From positions 124,001 to 188,000 of the forward strand of contig CAYVNU010000001.1 of NCBI GenBank assembly GCA_964453265.1: DNA of 64,000 bases, written 5' to 3'. The number at the start of each line of letters is the position of its first letter. The first letter of the stretch is position 1. Under the pieces are notes generated by a model that did not search any database, was not told the origin of the DNA, and saw only the letters and a program-made list of their open reading frames with translations. The position numbers and the translations under genes were made by a program. This stretch comes from CAYVNU01 sp964453265 (GTDB lineage Bacteria; Patescibacteriota; Doudnabacteria; UBA920). This document shows positions 1 to 8,561 of the stretch, in pieces.

Positions 1-1
1 C

Positions 2-997
2 TTTACAAAAAAACAGGAAATTAACTCTTTAGTTAAGGAAAAAGGAGCTGATTTGGTAATGTTTGGGTATGATGAGGAAGTACCGACAATAGAAAAATTG
101 CTGGAAGCGGACTTATTTTCCAAACCAAAAGTTTTTGTTCTTAATCTCCCTCCCATTCTGGGGGAGGGTCGGCCTGCCCGCAGTAGCCTTGGCGAAGGCG
201 GGGGAGAGGGTGTAGGAGTTCTGAATAAATTAATATCATCACCAAACCACATAGTTGTATCGGCAATTTCTTTAGACAAGCGAAAAAAAGAAAATAAAGA
301 TTTGCTGGCTAACTCTAAAATTATTGTTAAAGAATTTACTTTGCCTCATGGGAGTGAATTAAACGAGTGGATTTTAAATAAAGTAACATCGCTGGCAGGT
401 AAAATATCACAAGACGCTGTTAACGAACTTGCAGTGCGCCTTGGGCGTGATGAAGCCAAAGAAACTAAGTTTGGCGGCAAAGTCGTGAGCGTGGAAGAAG
501 TTTATAATTTATGGCAGACAAACAGTGAAATTGGCAAATTAATTGCTTTTGCCAAAGGCCGGGAAATTTTAAAAGATGATGTAATAGAGTTAGTTTCGGA
601 AAATGGGGAAGTGGATGCTTTACAAATTACCAACGCTATAGCGGAAAAAAATCGTGATGAAAGTTTTGCTCTAATAGGGCAATTTTTAAAACAAGTTTCT
701 TCGTCAGACGAAAAAGCCGGAATTATTCAGTTAAACGCGCTGTTGTCAGAACAGTTTAGAAATGTGGCTATGGTGCAGGCATTTATGCATGCTAAGGCTA
801 CAGAAGCAGAGATTTTAGAGAAAACCCAGTGGAAAAGTGGTCGGTTATTTATAATGAGAAAAATTGCCGCTCGCTTTAAAATTAAGGAAATTTTAGAACT
901 CCTGGAAAAATTAAATGCCTTAGACACTGAACTAAAAAGTAGTCAATTGCCCGGAAAAGTCCTTTTAGACCTAATTTTGAGCCAAATATTAATTTAA
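2..997 (+). CDS. holA: DNA polymerase III subunit delta, 5' partial
   Basis: The frame is open to the left edge, so the true start lies outside the window; the TTG at 53 is not a believable start. The visible 331 residues match the AAA+ delta clamp-loader subunit, which opens the sliding clamp during replication. The C-terminal third (LNALLSEQFRNVAMVQAF, then a final helix ending LDLILSQIL) is the part that oligomerises in the clamp loader. Residues encoded at 146-217 are a Gly/Glu/Pro-rich stretch foreign to the fold and come from a palindromic element (see repeat). The family is recognised by overall pattern and length; moderately high certainty. Confidence 0.82.
   Translation, partial: FTKKQEINSLVKEKGADLVMFGYDEEVPTIEKLLEADLFSKPKVFVLNLPPILGEGRPARSSLGEGGGEGVGVLNKLISSPNHIVVSAISLDKRKKENKDLLANSKIIVKEFTLPHGSELNEWILNKVTSLAGKISQDAVNELAVRLGRDEAKETKFGGKVVSVEEVYNLWQTNSEIGKLIAFAKGREILKDDVIELVSENGEVDALQITNAIAEKNRDESFALIGQFLKQVSSSDEKAGIIQLNALLSEQFRNVAMVQAFMHAKATEAEILEKTQWKSGRLFIMRKIAARFKIKEILELLEKLNALDTELKSSQLPGKVLLDLILSQILI
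146..217. repeat. GC-rich palindromic element in frame within holA
   Basis: Arms ctccctccc and gggggaggg are followed by a nested gcctgcccgc ... ggcgaaggcggg unit and a terminal gggggagagggtg. It is much richer in G+C than the surrounding gene, yet the reading frame continues through it without a stop. Two repeat families of this window (called A and B here) are nested at this site. Confidence 0.75.
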
Positions 998-1038
998 TAA
1001 CTGAAACAAAAATATATTTTCCGCGTATTATAAATGTC

Positions 1039-1047
1039 TGATATAAT
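1039..1047 (+). promoter_or_regulatory. Extended -10 promoter (TGaTATAAT)
   Basis: TGATATAAT lies 49 nt before the ATG of the secreted coiled-coil gene, with no good -35 element. A small hairpin (tttccc ... gggaaa, 1062-1081) sits in the presumed leader just before a GGAGA ribosome site. Confidence 0.6.
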
Positions 1048-1095
1048 TAATAAAAGTAATTTTTCCCGAAATTATGGGAAATAGGAGACAAAAAA

Positions 1096-1815
1096 ATGAA
1101 CAGTAAGTTTGTAAAATTAGTAACGGTTACCGCTTTGGTAGCAACAATGGCGCTTTCCGCCACTTCGGTTTTTGCCGAAAATTCTTCCACAACAACGAAG
1201 GATCAAATAAAAGCTAAGCAGGAAGAAATTAAAACTCAAAGAGAAGCAAATAAACAGAAAATGGAAAATGAGCGCGAGGCTAACAAGCAGGCAATGGAAG
1301 CAAAGAGAGAAGAGTTAAAGCAAATGCAGGAAAAAAATAAGCAGGAAAGGGAAGTTAAGAGTGCTGCTTTAAAACAGTGTTACAAAGATAATCAAACTGT
1401 TAGACAAACTTACCGCGATGCAGTTAAAGCCAATGACAAAGCTTATGCAGACTCCACTAAAACCGCCCGCGAGACAAAAAATACAGCAGTTAAATCCGCA
1501 CAAGATGCTTTTACCACAGCTTATAAAGCTGCTGCCGATAAATTTAAAACAGACCGAGCCGCGGCTACTGACGAAGCCGGTAAAACTGCTGCAAGAACTG
1601 CTTTTAATACAGCAACTAAAGCTGCGCGCGAAACCAGGGCTGCTGCTGTAAAAGCCGCGCAAGATGCCTTTAAGACTGCTACTCAAAGCGCAAGCGATGC
1701 TCGAAAAACAGCTAACAAAACTGCTTTAGACGCTCGCAACGCTGCTTTGAAAACTTGCACTACAGCCACTTCTACAACTACCACCACTACTCCTACTTCT
1801 ACCACAAATCAATAA
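1096..1815 (+). CDS. Secreted Lys/Ala/Glu-rich coiled-coil protein, unknown function
   Basis: 239 aa. Residues 1-27 are a clear Sec signal peptide (Lys near the start, hydrophobic core, cleavage after ...SVFA). The mature part is almost entirely charged helix: residues about 35-95 rich in Lys, Glu and Gln, then Ala/Thr/Lys/Asp-rich helical repeats to about 220, and a Thr/Ser tail. Only two cysteines are present (in LKQCYKD and LKTCTT), which could pair. GGAGA lies just upstream of the ATG, which supports this start. It has its own promoter and terminator, so it is monocistronic. An extracellular or envelope-associated structural protein is plausible, but no family is recognised. Confidence 0.75.
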   Translation: MNSKFVKLVTVTALVATMALSATSVFAENSSTTTKDQIKAKQEEIKTQREANKQKMENEREANKQAMEAKREELKQMQEKNKQEREVKSAALKQCYKDNQTVRQTYRDAVKANDKAYADSTKTARETKNTAVKSAQDAFTTAYKAAADKFKTDRAAATDEAGKTAARTAFNTATKAARETRAAAVKAAQDAFKTATQSASDARKTANKTALDARNAALKTCTTATSTTTTTTPTSTTNQ

Positions 1816-1825
1816 GCAATAATTT

Positions 1826-1860
1826 AAAAACTCTCTTGTCTAGAGCAAGGGAGTTTTTAT
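1826..1860 (+). terminator. Rho-independent terminator after the secreted protein gene
   Basis: Stem actctcttg / caagggagt with one G-T pair, followed by TTTTTATTTT. Confidence 0.8.
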
Positions 1861-1888
1861 TTTGAGCTTTTTAGTGTAAAATTTAAAT

Positions 1889-2200
1889 ATGAACCCCCTA
1901 ATTTTACTTTTGGTATTAATTATTATAGTAGTTTTTATTTTTACAAAATATAGAAAAGTTAATCAAGATGATTTTGAAAACAATCCTTTAAGCTCGGAGG
2001 CTATAAAAAAACGAAAGGAATACTTAGATAGGATTATAATCTTGGCTGCCAGTAATCCGCATTTAACAGACAGTATTGTTGAGCAGCAGTTAAAAGTTTC
2101 CAGCAACGCGGCTAATAGGTATTTAGGTTACCTGACAGATTTAGACAAATTAATTCGCGTTAATGAGCGGGGTCAAAAAGTTTTTTATAAATTAAAGTAA
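1889..2200 (+). CDS. Membrane-anchored winged-helix-like small protein
   Basis: 103 aa. Residues 2-19 form one hydrophobic helix (LILLLVLIIIVVFIF), followed by a charged linker and, from about residue 48, a helix-turn-helix pattern ending in a beta-hairpin-like RVNERGQKVFYKL typical of winged-helix domains. This would place a DNA-binding-type fold on the inner face of the membrane. No ribosome site is evident. A very small gene follows 4 nt later and may be co-transcribed. The winged-helix reading is inference from pattern; the ORF itself looks real. Confidence 0.6.
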   Translation: MNPLILLLVLIIIVVFIFTKYRKVNQDDFENNPLSSEAIKKRKEYLDRIIILAASNPHLTDSIVEQQLKVSSNAANRYLGYLTDLDKLIRVNERGQKVFYKLK

Positions 2201-2204
2201 TTCT

Positions 2205-2384
2205 ATGTTTCATCTTTTTAAGAAAAATCAGCCCAAGTCAAAAGCAGCACCTGAAAGTAAAAAAGCAGGCAACGATGCAAACTTGCAAAAAGTACCCAAG
2301 CTAAAGAAATTAGCTACGCGGGGTTATAAACCCGCCGACAACCGCCAAGTTATCCATAATTTAAGAAGGCGAATGGGCAGGTAA
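2205..2384 (+). CDS. Small basic protein, 59 aa, unknown
   Basis: ATG at 2205, stop at 2382-2384. The product starts MFHLFKKNQ and is very rich in Lys/Arg, ending in LRRRMGR; this composition suggests RNA or ribosome contact, which is inference only. It starts 4 nt after the preceding stop, so it is probably translated from the same message. It is short, and its support is position and codon use rather than homology. Confidence 0.45.
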   Translation: MFHLFKKNQPKSKAAPESKKAGNDANLQKVPKLKKLATRGYKPADNRQVIHNLRRRMGR

Positions 2385-2440
2385 AAAGTATTATTAGTAT
2401 GTCATTTGGTCAGGACTTTGAAAGAGAAGCAGTATAAGCT

Positions 2441-3541
2441 TTATTTTGGCATAAGGGTAATTATTTCGTAATGACCAGACATTTTATTTTGCACTTTTTT
2501 TAGCCAATCTATTTTTTTTAAGGTGTCTTTTTGAATCGGACCTTGCCAAATAATTTTTACCAAGCTGTCTTTTTTTGATTTTTTCAAATTTTCAAAAAAG
2601 GCTGATTCTAATGCAGGATTACTGGCAAAAGGGGAATATAAATACGCAATTTCTGCTTCGGATAAATTAACTGTGGTTGCGTCTTCTTCTTTAACTTCAA
2701 GATTAGATATTTGAAATTTTTCTGCTTGTTGTTTTAAGAATGCCGCGCGTTTTTTATTTTTTTCTACAGCAACTACTTTTGGCTGGTCTAGCAAGGCTGC
2801 GTAAAAAACCAGTCTGCCGTAGCCGGCGCCTATATCGTACAAAACTTTATTTTTAGGAATTTCACCCGAGCTAAATAATTTTTTTATAGTATTGTAAGGG
2901 GTTCCTAAATAAAATTCCTCATCATTATCTGTTGCGTTTTCCATGCTTTCTGGAATTTCAAACAGCTCGTCTAAAAGCGAGTTATCAATTGAGCGTTTTT
3001 GTTCCTGGAGTTTTTTAACTAGCGCGCGTAAGACAGTTGGTTCTTTTTTTATTTTTTCTTTTAATAATTTTAAAGATTCGGTTTTTAATCTATCTATTTT
3101 TTCTTTTGAACTAACAAAAAAGTATTGTTGGGTAATTTCTAAGAAAGATGCTTGCTTGTCAGGTTTTAAACTTTTTGTACTTTTTTCCGAATTAAGCCTG
3201 GCTGGTTTTAAAAAACAGTTCATGTTAAACATGAATTGAACAAAGTCAAAAAGTTCCGGGGTACTTAGGTTTTTAAAAGATTCTTCGGGACTTGGTTCTT
3301 CTAATAGAGCCTTTAGTTTTTCCCTATTTTCATAATAAATTTTAAGCGCATTTGATATATCAAAATTATCCAAAGCAGCTTGGTCTGAAAAACAAAGAAT
3401 TCTGCCTTCTATTTGGTATAGAAGGTCGGTTGTACTTAAGTTATCACTTGGTGCTTCAAGCAGATCCTTGGTTCTGGAAATTCGCGTATCTAGTGGATTT
3501 GTTATATTCTTCCTAATTTCTGAGCTATTTTCTTGATCCAT
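2441..3541 (-). CDS. SAM-dependent methyltransferase with long helical N-terminal region
   Basis: 366 aa. A class I methyltransferase core occupies residues about 230-366: motif I DIGAGYGR at 236-243, acidic strand-2 end VVAVE at 256-260, EEDATT near 285-290, and a motif IV-like YLYSPF at 300-305. The YSPF in place of an Asp/Asn-Pro-Pro-Tyr motif does not settle the substrate; a Dot1-like or small-molecule methyltransferase are both possible. The first 200 residues are predicted helical with many Lys and Glu and belong to no family I recognise. Transcribed alone, divergent from the DinB gene across a repeat element. Confidence 0.7.
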   Translation of the reverse strand: MDQENSSEIRKNITNPLDTRISRTKDLLEAPSDNLSTTDLLYQIEGRILCFSDQAALDNFDISNALKIYYENREKLKALLEEPSPEESFKNLSTPELFDFVQFMFNMNCFLKPARLNSEKSTKSLKPDKQASFLEITQQYFFVSSKEKIDRLKTESLKLLKEKIKKEPTVLRALVKKLQEQKRSIDNSLLDELFEIPESMENATDNDEEFYLGTPYNTIKKLFSSGEIPKNKVLYDIGAGYGRLVFYAALLDQPKVVAVEKNKKRAAFLKQQAEKFQISNLEVKEEDATTVNLSEAEIAYLYSPFASNPALESAFFENLKKSKKDSLVKIIWQGPIQKDTLKKIDWLKKVQNKMSGHYEIITLMPK

Positions 3542-3621
3542 ATTTCATATAATAGCAAAAATTTGCTTTTGCAGAAATAGGTATAGATTATTTACAAATT
3601 AAATTTACAAGCCTATAATTA

Positions 3622-3729
3622 AATCAAAATAACTTCTCCAAAAAAGCCTGCCCTGTACTTGATACAGGGTCGAAGACTATTTTGATTACTCAAACAATAT
3701 TGTTCGACCTTGTGGAGAACATATTGTTT
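3622..3729. repeat. Twin-hairpin intergenic element, copy 1
   Basis: Hairpin one has perfect arms aatcaaaata / tattttgatt (3622-3631, 3678-3687) around a loop holding CTTCTCC and GGTCGAAG with a nested ccctgta/tacaggg-like stem. Hairpin two has arms aaacaatat / atattgttt (3692-3700, 3721-3729) around TGTTCGACC and GTGGAGAAC. It lies between divergent genes, so it is not simply a terminator. Confidence 0.8.
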
Positions 3730-3751
3730 ATTAACCATTAAAATAAAATTT

Positions 3752-4246
3752 ATGACTACACTTGGACAAATTTTTTTAGGTGAAATGGAAAGTGAGGCTG
3801 CTTCTAGCCGGAAATGTTTAGAACGTATAACCCCGGAAGTTTTTGAATTTAAGCCGCATGAAAAGTCTATGAAAATGGGTTACCTGGCCCTGCTTGTGGC
3901 CGAAGTGCCAAAGTGGATAGCTTACACTTTAGAAAAAGGGGATATAGACTTTGCAACCTTTACGCACGCCCAGCCCAAAAACGGCAGTGAACTTGCCGCG
4001 CATTTAGACGAAAACTTAAACTGGGCTAAAAAGCTTTTAGAAAAAGTTACAGACCAAGAACTAGAACAAACCTTTAACCTAAAAAACGACGGCCATGTTT
4101 TAATGTCTATGTCTAAAAAAGACATGGTAAGCTCCAGTATTCGCCACTGGGTCCACCATCGCGGCCAACTTACCGTCTACATGCGCCTAAACAACATCCC
4201 CGTGCCCTCTATTTATGGCCCCACGGCAGATGAGGGTGGGTTTTAG
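3752..4246 (+). CDS. DinB-family (DinB/YfiT-like) protein
   Basis: 164 aa from the ATG at 3752; an in-frame upstream start at 3710 would add 14 residues that do not fit the family. Members are four-helix bundles that usually bind a metal through three histidines and include thiol-dependent transferases. The C-terminal HWVHHRGQ motif and the following YGPTADE tail are typical. The histidine expected in helix two is absent (MGYLALLVAEV), so the metal site may be incomplete. A second DinB protein with the same ending (SIYGPSADE) is encoded at 28727-29233. Thiol-dependent DinB enzymes would fit with the bacillithiol-type operon, but that link is inference. Confidence 0.75.
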   Translation: MTTLGQIFLGEMESEAASSRKCLERITPEVFEFKPHEKSMKMGYLALLVAEVPKWIAYTLEKGDIDFATFTHAQPKNGSELAAHLDENLNWAKKLLEKVTDQELEQTFNLKNDGHVLMSMSKKDMVSSSIRHWVHHRGQLTVYMRLNNIPVPSIYGPTADEGGF

Positions 4247-4266
4247 ATATTAATTCATAAGAATTT

Positions 4267-5841
4267 ATGGCAATTAATAAGGTACTATACGAAGCGATAA
4301 TAAATGATATTGAAATTGGAAATTCTGTTGCTGAGCAGGACTCTCTTTTAGAATCCGCTAGAGTAGAGACGCCAGTTTTTGATTCAGTTTTGGGTGATAA
4401 ATATGATATTATTCCAGGTCGAAAAGGGGCAGGAAAGACAGCTATGTTTAGAATTTTTTCCCTTCTTTCAGGTGTGTTATTAAAAACACGCAACTTAGTA
4501 ATTTTAACTGGCGTAAACGCACATGGAGAGCCTATTTTTAATAGGTTTAAAGCTGAATTTAATAATTTTACTGAGACTGACTTTGAAAATTTTTGGAAAT
4601 TGTATTTTATTTACTTGGTTTACAATGAATTTATAAAAAATCCTAAGTATGAAGTCAAGCTTTTTTATTGCGAAAAAGAAATTGAGGCTTTTAAAAAAAA
4701 TTGTATTGAAGCTGGTATACCCGAAATACCAGCAGTACAAACTAAGGACTCTATAATCCCATGGGTCATAAAAAGTATCAAAAAACTTTCAGCAAAGACC
4801 ACTATAATTTATGACGCTGAAAAGCCTTCTTTGTTTACAATGATTCCTGAAGTCACGGTTGAGAAAGGGGATTCTAACCAAGAAAAAAGTAACAGTACTA
4901 GGCAAAGTATATATATTAATAAAATAGGAGATTCCTTAAAAGAAATTTTAAACAAGAGTGGATTTAAAATATGGATAATTCTAGATAGGCTAGACGAAGT
5001 ATTTGATCGTTATACAATGACCGAATTCTGTGGTTTAAGGGGTCTTCTTAGGTCATATAAAAGTTTTGAAGCGGGTCAACAAGAGGATTTATTTAGAATA
5101 AAACTCTTTTTAAGAGATGATATTAAATTATTTTTAACAGACGCTGAGACTTATAGAAAATTTTTTCCAAAAAAAGAAATTCAACCTTTGACTGCGGCCA
5201 CTCATATATTCGCGAGAGAGTCCTTAACATTAAGTTGGTCAAACGAAGAAATACAACAGCTTATTTTAAATAGACTTTTGCTTAGTAATGCGTTGAGGCA
5301 TTATTTAGGAATAGAGGATAGTAGTATTGAAAAGGTTAAAGAGCTTTTGAGAGTCAAGCAAAATAGGAATGAATATTGGAATCAAATATTTCCTGAAAAA
5401 ATACAGTCCTCGTCGTCTCTTACATGGATTTGTTCGCACTTAAAAGATTCAAATAATATAGTAACCCCCAGAACTGTAATAGACATGCTTGAAGCAGCAG
5501 TAAATTATCAAAAGAGTAAGAATATGCTTAATTTTACTGATTGCCCAGAAATTTTTTCCACAGAGTCTTTAAAAGCAGGTTTGGAAATTGCATCAAAATA
5601 TAAGCTCGAAAAAGATATCTATAATGAATTTCCTAAAGAACAAGCAAACATAAAAATATTAGAGAAAGAAGGAAAGCATAAGTTTACAAAAGAAGAACTA
5701 AAGAAAGTTTACGGCGAAAATTGGCAAGAAACAGTAGAAAGCCTACAACGTATTGGATTACTCAGTTATATAAAAGATTCCGGAGCATATCGTGTTGTCA
5801 GTCTTTTTAGGCCGGCTTTAGGCATTACTTATAAATACTAA
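4267..5841 (+). CDS. P-loop ATPase, STAND/Sll1717-like
   Basis: 524 aa. Walker A GRKGAGKT at residues 51-58 and Walker B IWIILD at 235-240 followed by RLDE, an arrangement seen in the Sll1717-type P-loop ATPases and related KAP/STAND NTPases. A long helical region with an Arg-rich segment and a C-terminal winged-helix-like part (residues about 465-520) follow. Proteins of this group are often found near defence or regulatory genes, but nothing here shows the partner. It starts 20 nt after the DinB stop and ends at a strong terminator, so the two probably share a transcript. The cellular role is unknown. Confidence 0.65.
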   Translation: MAINKVLYEAIINDIEIGNSVAEQDSLLESARVETPVFDSVLGDKYDIIPGRKGAGKTAMFRIFSLLSGVLLKTRNLVILTGVNAHGEPIFNRFKAEFNNFTETDFENFWKLYFIYLVYNEFIKNPKYEVKLFYCEKEIEAFKKNCIEAGIPEIPAVQTKDSIIPWVIKSIKKLSAKTTIIYDAEKPSLFTMIPEVTVEKGDSNQEKSNSTRQSIYINKIGDSLKEILNKSGFKIWIILDRLDEVFDRYTMTEFCGLRGLLRSYKSFEAGQQEDLFRIKLFLRDDIKLFLTDAETYRKFFPKKEIQPLTAATHIFARESLTLSWSNEEIQQLILNRLLLSNALRHYLGIEDSSIEKVKELLRVKQNRNEYWNQIFPEKIQSSSSLTWICSHLKDSNNIVTPRTVIDMLEAAVNYQKSKNMLNFTDCPEIFSTESLKAGLEIASKYKLEKDIYNEFPKEQANIKILEKEGKHKFTKEELKKVYGENWQETVESLQRIGLLSYIKDSGAYRVVSLFRPALGITYKY

Positions 5842-5850
5842 TAATATTCT

Positions 5851-5876
5851 AAAACCCCGCTCACGGGGTTTTATAT
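5851..5876 (+). terminator. Terminator after the P-loop ATPase gene
   Basis: Stem aaaaccccg / cggggtttt with a CTCA loop and trailing T-rich sequence. Confidence 0.8.
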
Positions 5877-5881
5877 ATAGA

Positions 5882-5938
5882 TTATCTCGCTGCTCTTTTT
5901 CTTGCGTTAGCGTCGAGGTTTTTGGTGCCTTTTGTTTT
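5882..5938 (-). pseudogene. Remnant of a second typA 3' end
   Basis: Read on the minus strand, this encodes ...NLDANARKRAAR followed by a stop, nearly identical to the TypA C-terminus ...ILDATARKRAAR encoded at 6589-6645. The two share the 17-bp string gctgctctttttcttgc (5889-5905 and 6596-6612). No full typA gene precedes the remnant. It is either a duplication relic or the regenerated end left by an insertion into typA. Confidence 0.6.
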
Positions 5939-5943
5939 AGCGT

Positions 5944-6006
5944 ACCCTCCTTCGCTAAAGCTTCCGCCGTCGCATAAAGCTATGGCGGACGAGTCGGCGG
6001 GCAGGC
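5944..6006. repeat. GC-rich palindromic element, family B, intergenic
   Basis: Contains ccctccttcgctaaagc, the inverted tccgcc ... ggcgga pair, and gtcggcgggcaggc. It shares the gcctgcccgcc/gaagc.t.agcgaaggaggg core with copies in holA, msrB and the spacer after 20462. Confidence 0.6.
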
Positions 6007-6097
6007 TAGTACGATGATACACGAAAGATAGTTTAAAGAGGCTTGATTTTTTATTATGAAAATGCTATATTCCCTCCAATGCGATGGAGGCAGATAT

Positions 6098-6394
6098 ATG
6101 CAAAAGACTGCGAAAATTATTCGAACGTTCGAGAACCAACCGTATCCCGGCTTGGTAAAAGTAGAGCAGGAACTACGGAGCACAAAACAAGCACATGACT
6201 TTGAGTTGATCCCGATCCGTGATGGCGACACGGAGGGGTGCTGTCTGCGTGTTCTTGCTGAGGCTGACGTCCGGAGAGTTATATTCATTTCGGGTTTCAG
6301 CGCTTCAAACGATAACCTGTTGAAGTTTTCGTTGACCTCGACAGAGCTTCTGAAAGCTCTCATGCCGGGGTGTGAGCTTACGGTTTCTGAATAA
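6098..6394 (+). CDS. Small cytoplasmic protein of atypical base composition, unknown
   Basis: 98 aa starting MQKTAKIIRTFENQ. The ATG at 6098 has GGAGG 6 nt before it, which decides the start over the in-frame ATG at 6056. The gene is visibly richer in G+C than its neighbours and uses codons such as CTG, CGG and GAG that are rare around it. It carries its own terminator with G-U pairs and lies between two copies of the typA 3' end. No motif or membrane segment is seen. The context suggests recent acquisition; function unknown. Confidence 0.65.
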   Translation: MQKTAKIIRTFENQPYPGLVKVEQELRSTKQAHDFELIPIRDGDTEGCCLRVLAEADVRRVIFISGFSASNDNLLKFSLTSTELLKALMPGCELTVSE

Positions 6395-6419
6395 CTCGAG
6401 TGATAGCCGAGGACTTTGC

Positions 6420-6452
6420 CGGGGCTGGCGTTTGCTGGTCCCGTGCTTTTTT
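6420..6452 (+). terminator. G-U rich terminator after the 98-aa gene
   Basis: cggggctggc / gctggtcccg pair over ten positions as RNA with three G-U pairs and a GTTT loop, then TGC and six T. Confidence 0.65.
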
Positions 6453-6511
6453 ATTTAGATTTAAGATTCCGGATAAATTTTATTGCTAAAAAATTTTCCG
6501 GAATGACAGAA

Positions 6512-6550
6512 ACAAAAATCCCCTTGAAGTTTGTGTTCAAGGGGATTTAA
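6512..6550 (-). terminator. Terminator for typA
   Basis: Perfect stem aaatccccttgaa / ttcaaggggattt; the minus strand continues with a T run. It ends about 40 nt past the typA stop. Confidence 0.8.
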
Positions 6551-6560
6551 TATGTGTTTT

Positions 6561-6579
6561 GTTCTCGACAAGCTCGAAC
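6561..6579. repeat. Single loop motif of the twin-hairpin family
   Basis: gttctcgacaagctcgaac matches the conserved loop seen in the twin-hairpin elements (gttctcgacaagttcgaac at 29397-29415), but without clear flanking stems. Probably a decayed half copy. Confidence 0.5.
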
Positions 6580-6588
6580 AATATTGTG

Positions 6589-8424
6589 TTATCGAGCTGC
6601 TCTTTTTCTTGCTGTAGCATCAAGAATTTTTTTGCGAATACGAATTGAGAGGGGGGTTACTTCTACTAGCTCGTCTGGGCCTATGTATTCTAACGCAAAG
6701 TCTAGTTCTATTGGGCGGGGAGGGGTTAGGATTATGGCTTCGTCTGTGCCACTACTGCGTATGTTAGTAAGTTTTTTAGTTTTACATACGTTTAGTTCAA
6801 TGTCGCTTTCAAGAGCGTTTTTGCCAACGACCATGCCTTCGTAAACTTCCACGGCAGGGCCAATAAACATAATACCGCGTTCTTGGGCGTTGTTAAGGCC
6901 GTAAGCGTTAGAAACGCCAGTCTCGGAAGATATTAACGAACCGTGTTCGTTAACTCTGGTATCTATTTCGTGAACTGGTTTATAGCTGTCAAAAAGGTTG
7001 TTCATTATAACCGTACCCTTGGTGCGGGTAAGCAGTAAACTTTTTAAACCAATAAGTCCACGAGTAGGAATTAAGTATTCCGCGTGAAGTTCACCGGAAG
7101 CAGAAAGATCCATATGCTGAAGTTCACCGCCGCGTTTACCCATTTGTTCTATCATAACGCCTTGGAATTCAGAAGGTACGTCTATGGTAACAACTTCGTA
7201 AGGTTCCATTTTTACCCCGGCTTCTTCGTGGTAAATAACCTGAGGCTGAGAAACCTGAAGTTCAAAACCTTCACGTCGCATTGTTTCAATTAAAATACCT
7301 AAGTGAAGTTCGCCGCGGCCTGAAACCAAAAAGCTTTCAGAACCTTCTTCAGAGGGTTCTACTTTTAAAGCTACATTAGTTTCAAGTTCTTTAGTTAAGC
7401 GTTCACGTAAGTTTCTGGAAGTTACAAATTTTCCTTCACGGCCGGCAAACGGGGAAGTGTTAACGCCAAAAGTCATTTTTATAGTTGGCGGTTCTATTTC
7501 TACGGCAGGAAGAGAAACCGGGTTTGCAGGGTCTGTAACTACGTCGCCAATGTGAATGTCGTCAAAACCCGCTATGGCTACTATGTCGCCAGCTTCGGCT
7601 TCTTCTACGTCTATTTGCTTTAAGCCCTGGTACATGGAGAGTGCGGAAATTTTTCCGGTTATTTTAGTGCCGTCTACTTTAACAAGCACAACATTTTGCG
7701 CTTTGTTAATTTTGCCGGAAACAACTTTACCTACGCCCATACGGCCTTTGTAGTTGTCGTACATAAGGGCCAAGGCCTGCATAGCAAAAGACTTGTCTAC
7801 TTCGGCGTTTGGAGCTGGAATGTGTTTTACAATTGCGTCAAAAAGAGCGGTTAAGTCGGGTGCGGTTTTTTCGTCACTGACTTTAAGCAAGAGTTCTTCG
7901 GCAGATTCAGAAGCAAGACCGCGTATACCGGAAGCGTAAATAATAGGGAAGTCTAACTGTAAGTGAGAAGCATTTAATTTAACAAACAAGTCAAAAGTTT
8001 TGTTTAAAGCTTCGTCTATATTAGCTCCTGGTTTATCTACCTTGTTTATTACCACTATAGCGCGGTGGCCTAAAGCCAAAGCCTTTTTTAAAACGAATTT
8101 AGTTTGAGGCATAGGGCCTTCTTTAGCATCTACTAAAAGCAGTACGCCGTCAGCCATTTTTAAAGTTCTTTCAACCTCGCCGCCAAAATCCGCGTGACCT
8201 GGGGTGTCTACAATGTTTATTTTAATGTCGCCAAACATCATAGAAGCATTTTTGGCTTTAATGGTAATGCCGCGCTCGCGTTCAAGGTCCATACTGTCCA
8301 TAACTAAGTCAGCCTGTTCGTCTTTAACAGTGTGAGTGGCTTTAAGCATGGCGTCTACCAGAGTGGTTTTGCCATGGTCAACGTGGGCGATAATGGCTAT
8401 ATTTCTTAAGTTATCTCTTGTCAT
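6589..8424 (-). CDS. typA: Ribosome-associated GTPase TypA/BipA
   Basis: 611 aa from the ATG at 8424 (MTRDNLRNIAIIAHVDHGKT); the in-frame start at 8445 adds seven residues that are not part of the family. Translational GTPase related to EF-G that acts on the ribosome in assembly and stress adaptation. G1 AHVDHGKT, G2 RGITI, G3 DTPGH and G4 NKVD are intact, followed by domains II, III and V and the TypA C-terminal domain with the basic ending ARKRAAR. Length is normal. Transcribed alone; no ribosome site is visible before the start. A second copy of its last codons occurs at 5882-5938. Confidence 0.95.
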   Translation of the reverse strand: MTRDNLRNIAIIAHVDHGKTTLVDAMLKATHTVKDEQADLVMDSMDLERERGITIKAKNASMMFGDIKINIVDTPGHADFGGEVERTLKMADGVLLLVDAKEGPMPQTKFVLKKALALGHRAIVVINKVDKPGANIDEALNKTFDLFVKLNASHLQLDFPIIYASGIRGLASESAEELLLKVSDEKTAPDLTALFDAIVKHIPAPNAEVDKSFAMQALALMYDNYKGRMGVGKVVSGKINKAQNVVLVKVDGTKITGKISALSMYQGLKQIDVEEAEAGDIVAIAGFDDIHIGDVVTDPANPVSLPAVEIEPPTIKMTFGVNTSPFAGREGKFVTSRNLRERLTKELETNVALKVEPSEEGSESFLVSGRGELHLGILIETMRREGFELQVSQPQVIYHEEAGVKMEPYEVVTIDVPSEFQGVMIEQMGKRGGELQHMDLSASGELHAEYLIPTRGLIGLKSLLLTRTKGTVIMNNLFDSYKPVHEIDTRVNEHGSLISSETGVSNAYGLNNAQERGIMFIGPAVEVYEGMVVGKNALESDIELNVCKTKKLTNIRSSGTDEAIILTPPRPIELDFALEYIGPDELVEVTPLSIRIRKKILDATARKRAAR

Positions 8425-8453
8425 ATATGAAAAACCGATGTACACAGATAATT

Positions 8454-8483
8454 ACGGATTAACACGGATCCGTATTAATCCGT
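8454..8483. repeat. 30-bp near-perfect palindrome upstream of typA
   Basis: acggattaacacgga / tccgtattaatccgt with a single mismatched pair, centred on GGATCC. It falls in the leader or promoter zone of typA and within a longer run of ATCCGTGT-like repeats (8440-8520). Confidence 0.65.
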
Positions 8484-8561
8484 TTCTTCTTCCGTGTCAT
8501 TCTGTGAATGTTAATTGCAACCCGATAATAATACTAAAAATTTCGCAAAAAGTCAATAATT

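Noticed and set aside
1369..1686. Antisense and second-frame ORFs inside the coiled-coil gene
   Set aside because: Shadows created by the repetitive Ala/Lys/Thr codons.
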